Part shown: piece after piece, positions 1 through 5,851 of the stretch
Numbering within the stretch: position 1 is the stretch's first letter
Layout: each line of letters starts with the position of its first letter
Assembly: GCA_900772695.1 (NCBI GenBank)
Contig: CAAGRO010000395.1
Span: 1-11,283, forward strand
Origin: an uncultured Oribacterium sp.
GTDB lineage: Bacteria; Bacillota; Clostridia; Lachnospirales; Lachnospiraceae
DNA length: 11,283 nt
Reading direction: 5' to 3'
Program-made: the position numbers and the translations under genes
The notes under the pieces: model-generated
The model's database searches: none
Told to the model about the DNA's origin: nothing
What the model saw: the letters and a program-made list of their open reading frames with translations, nothing else

Positions 1-13
1 GCGGGATTTTTAT

Positions 14-1357
14 TTATGCCTGTACCGGTGCCTCGGACTCCGGTGCATCCAGAACCTCGACGGCCTGGTGTGTCTTCTCGGAGAGAATCTTCTCAACGGA
101 ACAGAGCTTCACGCAGAGGCAGAACAGATTCGCCGCGATCTTCAGGTCATCAACCGGCGGGTAGGTCGGCGCGATACGGATATTCGTATCCTCCGGATCG
201 TGGTGGTACGGGAAGGTCGCACCGGCATCAGTCAGCTTTACACCGGCCTTCTTGCAGTGATCTACGACCGCCTTCGCACAGCCCGGCATGGTGTCGAAGC
301 TGATGAAATAACCACCGTTCGGCTTCGTCCACTCACCGATGCCTAAGCCCCCGAGCTCCTTCTCGAAGATGCTCTCTACGGTCTCGAATTTCGGACGGAT
401 GATATCCGCATGCTTGCGCATATGCTCGATCATGCCATGGATATCCTTGAAGAAACGTACATGACGAAGCTGATTTACCTTATCATAGCCGATGGTCTGA
501 TGCTTCATCTGGTTACGGATATCATCGAGGTTGTTCGAGCTGGTCGCGAGCGCTGCGAGACCGGAACCCGGGAAGGTGATCTTCGAGGTCGAAGCAAACT
601 TATAGACCATATCCGGATTACCCGCGCGCTTACACTCGGCGAGGATCTCGATGAGGTAATCCTGGTTCTTATCATAGAGATGATGTACACCGTAGGCGTT
701 ATCCCAGTAGATACGGAAGTCACGTGCAGCCGGCTGGAGACGTGCGAAACGACGTACGGTCTCATCGCTGTAGCTGTAGCCCTGCGGGTTGGAGTACTTC
801 GGAACGCACCAGATGCCCTTGATGGCGTCGTCTTCCTTTACGAGCTTCTCGACGATGTCCATATCCGGACCGGTCGGTGTCATCGGAACGTTGATCATCT
901 CGATACCGAAGTACTCGGTGATACCGAAGTGACGGTCATAACCCGGTACCGGACAGAGCCACTTCACCTTATCGAGCTTACACCATGGTGTAGAACCCAT
1001 GACGCCGTGGGTCATCGATCTTGAAATGGAATCATACATGACATTCAGTGAAGAGTTACCATAGATGATGATGTTGTTCGGGTTGTTCTCCATCATATCA
1101 GAGAGCAGCTCCTTCGCCTCTTCGATACCGCCGAGTACACCGTAGTTACGGCAGTCGGTACCATCGGCACAGTACATATCACAGCCGCTGGTCAGTGCAT
1201 CCATCAGGCCCATGCTGAGATCCAGCTGTTCCTTACATGGCTTACCACGGCTCATATCGAGGCTCATCTCCATCGCCTGATACTTCTCGTACTGCTTCTT
1301 CAGCTCGTGAAGCTCCTTCTCGAGCTCGTCCTTCGTCATCTTCGTGTATGATTTCAT
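14..1357 (-). CDS. PLP-dependent aminotransferase, type Ic aspartate aminotransferase (MocR-like) family
   Basis: Predicted cytosolic PLP enzyme that transfers an amino group between an amino acid, probably aspartate or a related one, and 2-oxoglutarate. The 447-residue protein shows the fold-type I landmarks: SNPQG near residues 189-193, DNAY at 219-222 (the Asp that contacts the PLP pyridine nitrogen), STSK with the Schiff-base lysine at K259, and NIRIAPT with the substrate-carboxylate arginine at R394. The NYGVLGG and CPVPGYDRH blocks (about 71-77 and 135-143) and the length fit the type Ic aspartate aminotransferase group (Aminotran_MocR Pfam family) of Corynebacterium AspT type rather than the shorter AspC group. 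There is no DNA-binding domain, so it is not a MocR regulator. The start is fixed by AGGAGG at 1366-1371, eight bases upstream of the ATG. An acidic, Ala/Pro/Glu-rich tail (about 433-447) is probably unstructured. Family is confident; substrate is inferred. Confidence 0.9.
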   Translation of the reverse strand: MKSYTKMTKDELEKELHELKKQYEKYQAMEMSLDMSRGKPCKEQLDLSMGLMDALTSGCDMYCADGTDCRNYGVLGGIEEAKELLSDMMENNPNNIIIYGNSSLNVMYDSISRSMTHGVMGSTPWCKLDKVKWLCPVPGYDRHFGITEYFGIEMINVPMTPTGPDMDIVEKLVKEDDAIKGIWCVPKYSNPQGYSYSDETVRRFARLQPAARDFRIYWDNAYGVHHLYDKNQDYLIEILAECKRAGNPDMVYKFASTSKITFPGSGLAALATSSNNLDDIRNQMKHQTIGYDKVNQLRHVRFFKDIHGMIEHMRKHADIIRPKFETVESIFEKELGGLGIGEWTKPNGGYFISFDTMPGCAKAVVDHCKKAGVKLTDAGATFPYHHDPEDTNIRIAPTYPPVDDLKIAANLFCLCVKLCSVEKILSEKTHQAVEVLDAPESEAPVQA

Positions 1358-1400
1358 AGCGAGATCCTCCTAACGGTGTGAACACAAACGAAACAAAAAA

Positions 1401-1429
1401 AGTATAATCAAAAAGCCTGATGCATGCAA
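1401..1429 (-). promoter_or_regulatory. Candidate sigma-A promoter of the aminotransferase gene
   Basis: Read on the minus strand, TATACT (1406-1401, 5 of 6 to TATAAT) lies 17 bases after TTGCAT (1429-1424, 3 of 6 to TTGACA). Transcription would start near 1394 and give a leader of about 37 bases carrying the AGGAGG site. The -35 is weak by sequence but its spacing is ideal. It coincides exactly with the six-base loop of the terminator hairpin of the upstream operon, so the two signals overlap. Confidence 0.5.
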
Positions 1430-1439
1430 GCATCAGGCT
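1408..1439 (-). terminator. Rho-independent terminator of the scpAB-dut-lipoprotein operon
   Basis: A perfect 10-bp stem (1414-1423 with 1430-1439, AGCCTGATGC against GCATCAGGCT) with a six-base loop is followed on the minus strand by TTTT and then a further T-rich run (TATACTTTTTTTG). It lies about 130 bases past the lipoprotein stop codon. It is the clearest terminator-like structure between the operon and the aminotransferase gene. Confidence 0.8.
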
Positions 1440-1505
1440 GTCAAACATCCATGTATGTTCTGCGTCAGTATTCGGTAAAATTACAGCAAATCCGCACGAA
1501 AACAG

Positions 1506-1540
1506 CAGACAGCGGCATGGGAAGCGCCGACAGCTGTCTG
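1506..1540 (-). other. Stem-loop downstream of the lipoprotein gene, possible weak terminator
   Basis: An 8-bp stem (1506-1513 CAGACAGC with 1533-1540 GCTGTCTG) encloses a 3-bp GGC/GCC inner stem. On the minus strand it is followed three bases later by TTTT (CTGTTTTCG). It sits 28 bases after the lipoprotein stop codon and could be a first, weak terminator or a 3'-end stabilising hairpin before the stronger one at 1408-1439. The AGCTGTCTG core recurs in the ftsH terminator. Confidence 0.4.
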
Positions 1541-1568
1541 TCCCCTCCGTAGCCGGGCCGCATGCTTC

Positions 1569-2207
1569 TCAGCCGGTCGTCGATGGGACGCCGGTACCGC
1601 CGGCAGCCGTATTGGTCGAGAGTTCATCGATCCGGGTCCGCAGAAATTCAAGCTCACGGGTCGCATCGACATCCCCCGGATAGTTTTCGAGGAAGGTCTG
1701 GACCGCCTCGTAGGCCTCCGTCCACTGTGCCGTTTTCTCGAGGTACACGAGCTCATCAAACTGGTAGTCCTTATCATTCGTGAGACCTGCGGCCTTCGCC
1801 TGGTCGAGGCTTTCACGGGCTGCGTCCATATCACCGTCGTTCAGCGCCTTCGTCGCGTTTTCGATGTACTGCCGCGCGTCGAGCTGTGTCTGGAACTGGA
1901 GATACACCTCCTGATCTCCGTTCACCTCACGCAGGGTTTCGATGATTTTCCGTGCCGCATCGTAGTCGCCGAGCATGTACTCGGCTTCCGCCTTATACAG
2001 CAGGATGTCATACTGTTCAGCACCGACCCGGCCCTTGCTTCGCTCCATCGCCTCATCGAGGGTCGTGATGGCCTCTTCATATTTTCCTTTTTCCACGAGA
2101 TCGATACCCTGCAGGCGGAGCTCCTCCACCTTATTCCCGCAGCCGGTCAGCAGCAGCGCCACGCATCCGATCCAGGCGGCCGTCTTCATCCACTTAAACC
2201 CATGCAT
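1569..2207 (-). CDS. TPR-containing lipoprotein
   Basis: Predicted surface lipoprotein of 212 residues. The N-terminus has basic residues, a hydrophobic stretch (about 9-21) and a lipobox LLTGC with the lipidated cysteine at C23, so after processing it would be anchored to the outer face of the membrane. The mature part is helical with tetratricopeptide-like pairs: GIDLVEKGKYEEAITTLDEA (about 34-53), LYKAEAEYMLGDYDAARKII (70-89), KALNDGDMDAARESLDQA (120-137) and TAQWTEAYEAVQTFLENYPG (159-178). A Thr/Gly-rich tail ends the protein. TPR lipoproteins usually act as protein-interaction scaffolds; no enzymatic motif is visible and I do not recognise a named gene. I chose the ATG at 2207 because GAGGTG precedes it by six bases and the lipobox is then correctly placed. 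The frame stays open further upstream into dut, but that would bury the signal peptide. It begins 10 bases after dut and is the last gene of the operon. Confidence 0.82.
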   Translation of the reverse strand: MHGFKWMKTAAWIGCVALLLTGCGNKVEELRLQGIDLVEKGKYEEAITTLDEAMERSKGRVGAEQYDILLYKAEAEYMLGDYDAARKIIETLREVNGDQEVYLQFQTQLDARQYIENATKALNDGDMDAARESLDQAKAAGLTNDKDYQFDELVYLEKTAQWTEAYEAVQTFLENYPGDVDATRELEFLRTRIDELSTNTAAGGTGVPSTTG

Positions 2208-2217
2208 CGCCTGCACC

Positions 2218-2658
2218 TCAGTTCTTACCGGTGGAGCCGAAGCCGCCACGATCCTGGTTGCCGAGGGAGTCCACCTCTTCAAATACGATGTGCGGCTGGT
2301 GCTCGAGAATGCGGAACTGGCAGATCCGGTCGTTCACATGCAGCTCGGTATCGCGCGTCGCATACACCGGCATCCGGATGATGTCGTGATCACCGCAGTA
2401 GCTCTCGTCGATGATGCCGAGGGAGTTCGTCTGAATCAGACCGAAGTTCTTAAAGGTGGAGCTGCGCGGTGCGAGCAGCATCTCGTAGCCGTCCGGTACC
2501 TGTACGGAGATGCCCATGCTGATGAGGCGGAACTCGCCCTTCTGCAGGGTGACATTCTCTGCGACACGGAGATCGATCCAGTCGCTCTTTCCGGCGATAT
2601 ACTCGAGCTTCTCGATCTCATCGGAATGATATTTGATACGCATTGTTTTTTCCATCAT
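2218..2658 (-). CDS. dut: dUTP diphosphatase (dUTPase)
   Basis: Hydrolyses dUTP to dUMP and pyrophosphate in the cytosol, keeping uracil out of DNA and supplying dUMP for thymidylate synthesis. All five motifs of the trimeric all-beta family are in order in 146 residues: motif 1 SDWIDLRV (25-32), motif 2 APRSSTF (63-69), motif 3 GIIDESYCGD (81-90, with the catalytic Asp and the deoxyuridine-stacking Tyr), motif 4 RICQFRI (111-117) and the phosphate-clamping motif 5 RGGFGSTG (137-144). Motif 1 departs from the textbook AGYDL form but, as I recall, this form is usual in clostridial homologues. Two adjacent ATGs (2658 and 2655) follow AGGAAGGA at 2663-2670; spacing suits either, and I keep the first. 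It lies 72 bases after scpB and 10 bases before the lipoprotein gene, within one transcription unit. Confidence 0.95.
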   Translation of the reverse strand: MMEKTMRIKYHSDEIEKLEYIAGKSDWIDLRVAENVTLQKGEFRLISMGISVQVPDGYEMLLAPRSSTFKNFGLIQTNSLGIIDESYCGDHDIIRMPVYATRDTELHVNDRICQFRILEHQPHIVFEEVDSLGNQDRGGFGSTGKN

Positions 2659-2676
2659 GCTGTCCTTCCTGTGAAG

Positions 2677-2700
2677 CCGCCTTCATCTGATCTGAGGCGG
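2677..2700 (-). other. Intercistronic hairpin between scpB and dut
   Basis: A 6-bp GC-rich stem (2677-2682 CCGCCT with 2695-2700 AGGCGG) closes a 12-base loop just upstream of the dut ribosome site. No T-tract follows, so it is not a terminator. It could separate scpB and dut messages by processing or blocking exonucleases. Function is inferred only. Confidence 0.3.
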
Positions 2701-2728
2701 AGCTGTATGCTGTGTAAATGCGGGGTCC

Positions 2729-2762
2729 GATCACTGTGATCCGCCGCCGGCATCTGCCGGCG
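2729..2762 (-). other. Palindrome and hairpin at the 3' end of scpB
   Basis: The scpB stop codon lies inside the odd palindrome GATCACTGTGATC (2729-2741). Just before it in the message is a hairpin of 7 bp (CGCCGGC with GCCGGCG, 2745-2751 and 2756-2762) with a 4-base loop, within the last codons. Neither is followed by a T-tract. They may slow decay of the upstream mRNA or mark a protein-binding site, or may be a by-product of the GC-rich low-complexity tail. Confidence 0.3.
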
Positions 2763-3546
2763 TATCATCCCCGCTGTCTGCCGTTCCTTCCTCCGGCGCT
2801 GTCTCCTCGGCATGGCCCATGATATCCACGACCTCGTCATGGACCTCCTGCCTGATTTCTGCCTCGACCTCCGGATTCAGGTCCGGAAGCTCCTGGATGG
2901 AGCTCACGCCGAAGCGGCGCAGGAACTCCTCGGTGGTCGCGAACAGGGCCGGTCGGCCCGGTGCATTGAGACGTCCGACCTCATACGCGAGGCCGTACTC
3001 GACGAGACGGTTGACCGCATGGTCCGAGCTGACGCCACGGATACGCTCGATCTCCGCCTTCGTGACCGGCTGCTTGTAGGCGATGATGGACAGGGTCTCC
3101 ATCACGACGTCGGTCAGTACCGGCTTCTTCGGCTGCTTCGCCACACGGATGAGCGCCGGATAGCATGCCGGATCTGCGGCCATCTGGTAGCGCTTCTCGA
3201 GCCGCTTGATCACCATACCGCCCCTGCGCTCCTCATACTTCGTAATGAGTCGCTCGACCGCATCCTGAGCGATCTTCTTTCCTGCATTGAGGGCCGTCGC
3301 GATCTCATCGAGGCCGACGGAGCGTCCCATCGTAAACAGCAGCGCCTCGACGATCCGCTCCTCCTCGAGAAGATCTGCAGAGAACTCCTGATCGATTTCC
3401 TCCGCCAGCTTCTGTGCTTCCGCGTCGAGCCCGGTGGAGGCATTGTCCTCCTCTGCCGCTGCGGTGCCGGTATCTGCCGGGGTGGCCGGGGTCGCCGTTT
3501 CCACCGTCGCTTCCTCCACCCTCGTCTTCTGCTCTTCCTTTTCCAT
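2731..3546 (-). CDS. scpB: Segregation and condensation protein B
   Basis: Partner of ScpA and SMC in the bacterial condensin that compacts and helps separate newly replicated chromosomes. The conserved core (about 62-222) forms the two winged-helix domains; recognisable blocks are ERIVEALLFTMG (63-74), ETLSIIAYKQPVTKAEIERI (150-169), VNRLVEYGL (178-186) and APGRPALFATTEEFLRRFGV (195-214). The 271-residue protein exceeds the usual roughly 180-200 because of a 60-residue N-terminal and a 50-residue C-terminal extension, both rich in Ala, Thr, Glu and Asp and probably disordered. The start is the ATG at 3546-3544, whose A is the last base of the scpA stop (TGATG), a classical coupling junction. 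A TTG three bases upstream is also in frame and has GGAGGA six bases before it (nine for the ATG), but ATG is the better codon. Confidence 0.94.
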   Translation of the reverse strand: MEKEEQKTRVEEATVETATPATPADTGTAAAEEDNASTGLDAEAQKLAEEIDQEFSADLLEEERIVEALLFTMGRSVGLDEIATALNAGKKIAQDAVERLITKYEERRGGMVIKRLEKRYQMAADPACYPALIRVAKQPKKPVLTDVVMETLSIIAYKQPVTKAEIERIRGVSSDHAVNRLVEYGLAYEVGRLNAPGRPALFATTEEFLRRFGVSSIQELPDLNPEVEAEIRQEVHDEVVDIMGHAEETAPEEGTADSGDDTPADAGGGSQ

Positions 3547-4352
3547 CAATCAAAATCCTCCAGTCCCTTCATGTCGAGCTCGTCATCCGAGCCCTCCGGG
3601 CGTTCCACCTCTGCGATATCGAGGTCACCGAACGGCTGCTCCTGTACGGCCGTGATGCGGCCCATCTTCATCAGCTCCAGGATGGCGAGAAAGCTGACGA
3701 CGACCTCCATCTTATCCTTTTTCTCCGCCACCATGTGCCGGAAGGAGACGCGATGATGACCGCGAACATACTTCAGTACATCGCGGATGCGGCCCTCCAG
3801 TGAAATTTTCTCCCGCTTGATCACACCGAAGCGTGAACGGACCTGATCGACAGACTCGTCCCTCCGCTTCATCACGTCCTCGAAGACCTTCCGCATACGC
3901 TCGAGGGTCACATCCTTCAACAGTGCATCGAGATCGATCGGCGGTACATACTTCTCGACCTCCCTCGGAATCGTCGGCGGCTTATAGAAGTAAAGCTCTG
4001 CCTGATCCTCCTGGTTTTCGAGCTGCTCTGCCATGTACTTATACTTCCGGTACTCGAGCAGGCGGGCAACGAGCTCCGCACGCGGGTCGACCTCCTCACC
4101 GGTCTCCTCATCCACCTCCTTCGGAAGCAGCATGCGCGACTTGATCTCGAGGAGCGTCGCCGCCATCACGAGGAAATCCGAGACGAGATCGAGATCTTCC
4201 TCCTCCATCTTCGTGATGTAGTCCATATATTCTGCCGTGATCTGCACGATCGGTATATCGAAGATGTCGATCTTATCGCGCTCGATCAGATGAAGCAGCA
4301 GGTCCAGCGGACCCTCAAATTTTTCCAGTTTAAATGTTAATTCCTGTGCCAT
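3546..4352 (-). CDS. scpA: Segregation and condensation protein A
   Basis: Kleisin subunit of SMC-ScpAB condensin; it bridges the two SMC heads and carries the ScpB dimer. The 268-residue protein is of normal family length. The N-terminal helical block has the signature FEGPLDLLLHLI (12-23) followed by DKIDIFDIPIVQITAEY (26-42). The middle (about 78-170) is charged and flexible and binds ScpB. The C-terminal winged helix that contacts the SMC head spans about 185-247 (SLEGRIRDVLKYV, then SFLAILELMKMGRI). AGGA at 4359-4362 sits six bases before the ATG. The start codon lies inside the last codons of the upstream metallophosphoesterase gene (16-base overlap) and the stop overlaps the scpB ATG, so all three are likely co-translated. 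Confidence 0.96.
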   Translation of the reverse strand: MAQELTFKLEKFEGPLDLLLHLIERDKIDIFDIPIVQITAEYMDYITKMEEEDLDLVSDFLVMAATLLEIKSRMLLPKEVDEETGEEVDPRAELVARLLEYRKYKYMAEQLENQEDQAELYFYKPPTIPREVEKYVPPIDLDALLKDVTLERMRKVFEDVMKRRDESVDQVRSRFGVIKREKISLEGRIRDVLKYVRGHHRVSFRHMVAEKKDKMEVVVSFLAILELMKMGRITAVQEQPFGDLDIAEVERPEGSDDELDMKGLEDFD

Positions 4353-5305
4353 TCTTTTTCCTGTGCAGGGCCGGTGCCTTCCGGCAGCAGTGTGATCACG
4401 GAGATCTCCGGCTTATCGTTGATACGGATGTTGATGGAGTGTGTACCGAGTCCGCGATTGATGAGCAGTGTTCCCTCCCCCTCCCGGAAGATGCCGGCGC
4501 ACTCCCGGACGAAAAACTGAAACTGCGGCGTCATCAGCGCGCCGATCCCCGGAATCCGGATCGTGCCGCCATGGTAGTGACCGCTGAGGACCAGATCCTC
4601 GCCATGTCGCAGAGCCTCGTGCCCATACATCGGCGTATGCAGCAGCATGATCGAAAACTTCGTCCTGTCCGGCGTACCGACCTTCGCACGGATTTCCTCT
4701 TCCCGGAGCGGCTTCCGCGGGTGCGTCAGCATGTTCCGGAAGTAGCTGAGATCCAGGGTCAGTCCGCTGAGCTCGAGGTCATCGAGCGCCACACAGTCAT
4801 CATCCAGTACATGAACGCCCTTCAGCGCTTCCTCGAGGCGTGCATAATCTGCCCTGGCCATATCCTGTATATATGTATCATATTTCGCCCCACTCGTGCA
4901 ACGCACGATTCCGGCTTTCTCCCGCAGGCGTGCCTCATGGTTTCCGATCGCATAGTAGGTCGGATAGCGGTTCCGGATGGCCTCCAGAAAGCGACAGCTC
5001 ACCTCGACGCTGTCCTGGTGTCGGTGACCTGTCCATGGCCGGACCTTATGACAGCGGATGAAGTCCCCACCGATCAGTATGAACTCCGGATGCTCTGCAT
5101 CGATCGCTTCCAGCAGGCGCTGATTGTCCTTTCCGAACTCAACCTCATGAAGATCCGAAAGAAAAATGAAGCGATGCGGCCGCCGGATACGGCTGGAGCA
5201 GAAGCTGTATCTTTCCGGCATCAGTATACTTCTTTCATGCTTTGATATAGTTGAAAGAATGGCTGGTGTAATCAGCAGTAATAATATAATGAGCATCCTC
5301 AGCAT
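4337..5305 (-). CDS. Membrane-anchored calcineurin-like metallophosphoesterase
   Basis: Predicted metal-dependent phosphoesterase of the YkuE/YaeI type, tethered by one N-terminal hydrophobic segment (about 2-20) with no cleavage site that I can see. The two-metal site is complete: SDLHE (D51, H53), GGD (D81), GNHE (N122, H123), LLHTP (H223) and GHYHGG (H243, H245). Related proteins cleave phosphodiester or lipid pyrophosphate bonds; the substrate here cannot be read from sequence. It is 322 residues long. Two in-frame ATGs (5305, 5296) sit in a tandem 9-base repeat GAGGATGCT, so the start is ambiguous by three codons; GGTGG six bases before the first gives it modest support. It is the first gene of the scpAB operon and overlaps scpA by 16 bases. 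That fixes co-expression but does not prove a role in chromosome segregation. Confidence 0.88.
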   Translation of the reverse strand: MLRMLIILLLLITPAILSTISKHERSILMPERYSFCSSRIRRPHRFIFLSDLHEVEFGKDNQRLLEAIDAEHPEFILIGGDFIRCHKVRPWTGHRHQDSVEVSCRFLEAIRNRYPTYYAIGNHEARLREKAGIVRCTSGAKYDTYIQDMARADYARLEEALKGVHVLDDDCVALDDLELSGLTLDLSYFRNMLTHPRKPLREEEIRAKVGTPDRTKFSIMLLHTPMYGHEALRHGEDLVLSGHYHGGTIRIPGIGALMTPQFQFFVRECAGIFREGEGTLLINRGLGTHSINIRINDKPEISVITLLPEGTGPAQEKEWHRN

Positions 5306-5486
5306 CCTCTTCCACCCTCGCTATATATAATGACTTTAAAGAACATTATTTATCTGTTTGATATCCTCTCCTCAGCCAAATCCCATTTCTGAAAACCACG
5401 CCCGCTGGCTGTTTCAAACCGGTTCGATGTGCCTTATATTTTCCGACGCAATCCCAGGAAAAAATGAAAGAAGGACGGTATCCACC
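5306..5486. promoter_or_regulatory. Divergent intergenic region of the scpAB operon and the small regulator gene
   Basis: This 181-base gap carries promoters for both directions. Toward the operon, an AT-rich island (5322-5331) contains overlapping TATATA -10-like hexamers (for example 5329-5324), but I cannot find a matching -35. Toward the regulator, TATATT (5435-5440, 5 of 6) lies 16 bases after TTCAAA (5413-5418, 4 of 6). A perfect 8-base palindrome AACCGGTT (5417-5424) overlaps that -35 and spacer, where an autorepressor could bind. CTTTAAAG (5334-5341) is another palindrome near the operon's -10. These assignments are by eye and weak to moderate. Confidence 0.4.
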
Positions 5487-5744
5487 ATGAGATCCAAGCG
5501 AAAGCGTTCATATGACAAAATGATTTCCTACGCGCCTTTCTGGCGTACACTGCACAGAAAAAATCTGACACAGTATGATCTCATCGCGCATATGAGCATC
5601 TCCGGCAGCATGATGCAGCGTCTGCGTTCGGACGCGCCGATTTCACTGAAATCCGTCGCCATGCTCTGCGACTATCTCGACGTCGTTCCATCGGAGATTT
5701 TCACCTTCCAGCCGGAAGAGGTTCCGACGCTGCAGGATCCGTAG
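5487..5744 (+). CDS. Small Cro/C1-type helix-turn-helix regulator
   Basis: An 85-residue putative DNA-binding protein, the only plus-strand gene recognised. It resembles the short stand-alone XRE regulators of the HTH_26 type: FWRTLHRKNLTQYDLIAHM (18-36) forms the first helices, SISGSMMQRLRSD (37-49) the recognition helix, and ISLKSVAMLCDYLDVVPSEIF (52-72) the closing helices. A basic head (RSKRKR) precedes the domain and a short acidic tail follows. There is no sensor domain. I chose the ATG at 5487, preceded by AGGACGG at eight bases. The frame is open further upstream, but no good start or ribosome site is there. It is divergent from the scpAB operon and convergent with ftsH. Autoregulation or control of the divergent operon is possible but inferred only. 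Confidence 0.8.
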   Translation: MRSKRKRSYDKMISYAPFWRTLHRKNLTQYDLIAHMSISGSMMQRLRSDAPISLKSVAMLCDYLDVVPSEIFTFQPEEVPTLQDP

Positions 5745-5808
5745 GGCAGCGACCGGAACTCGACGAAACAACACGGCAGGCTTGCCGAAGCCGGAGGACA
5801 TGCATGCG

Positions 5809-5847
5809 AAAAGAGCTGTCTGCGGAGATCATCCAGCAGACAGCTCT
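5809..5847 (-). terminator. Rho-independent terminator of ftsH
   Basis: A perfect 12-bp stem (5812-5823 AGAGCTGTCTGC with 5836-5847 GCAGACAGCTCT) with a 12-base loop starts four bases after the ftsH stop codon. On the minus strand it is followed by TTT and then CGC, so the T-tract is short but the stem is strong. On the plus strand the bases after it are GCATTTATA, so it is at best a poor terminator for the convergent regulator gene. Confidence 0.75.
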
Positions 5848-5851
5848 GCAT

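Noticed and set aside
410..1024. Plus-strand open frame of 204 codons opposite the aminotransferase
   Set aside because: Shadow of a gene with an intact PLP site.
3547..3549. TTG as the scpB start codon
   Set aside because: In frame and close to GGAGGA, but the next codon is ATG in the typical TGATG overlap with scpA, which is far likelier to be used.
2812..3756. Plus-strand open frame of 314 codons opposite scpB and scpA
   Set aside because: Shadow of two clear minus-strand genes; Leu/Arg/Asp-rich product without recognisable domains.
4334..5245. Plus-strand open frame of 303 codons opposite the metallophosphoesterase
   Set aside because: The opposite strand carries a full set of metal-site motifs; this frame has none.
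5427..5486. Upstream ATG (5427) as the start of the small regulator
   Set aside because: It has no ribosome site and falls within the predicted promoter; the ATG at 5487 gives the normal length for this HTH type.
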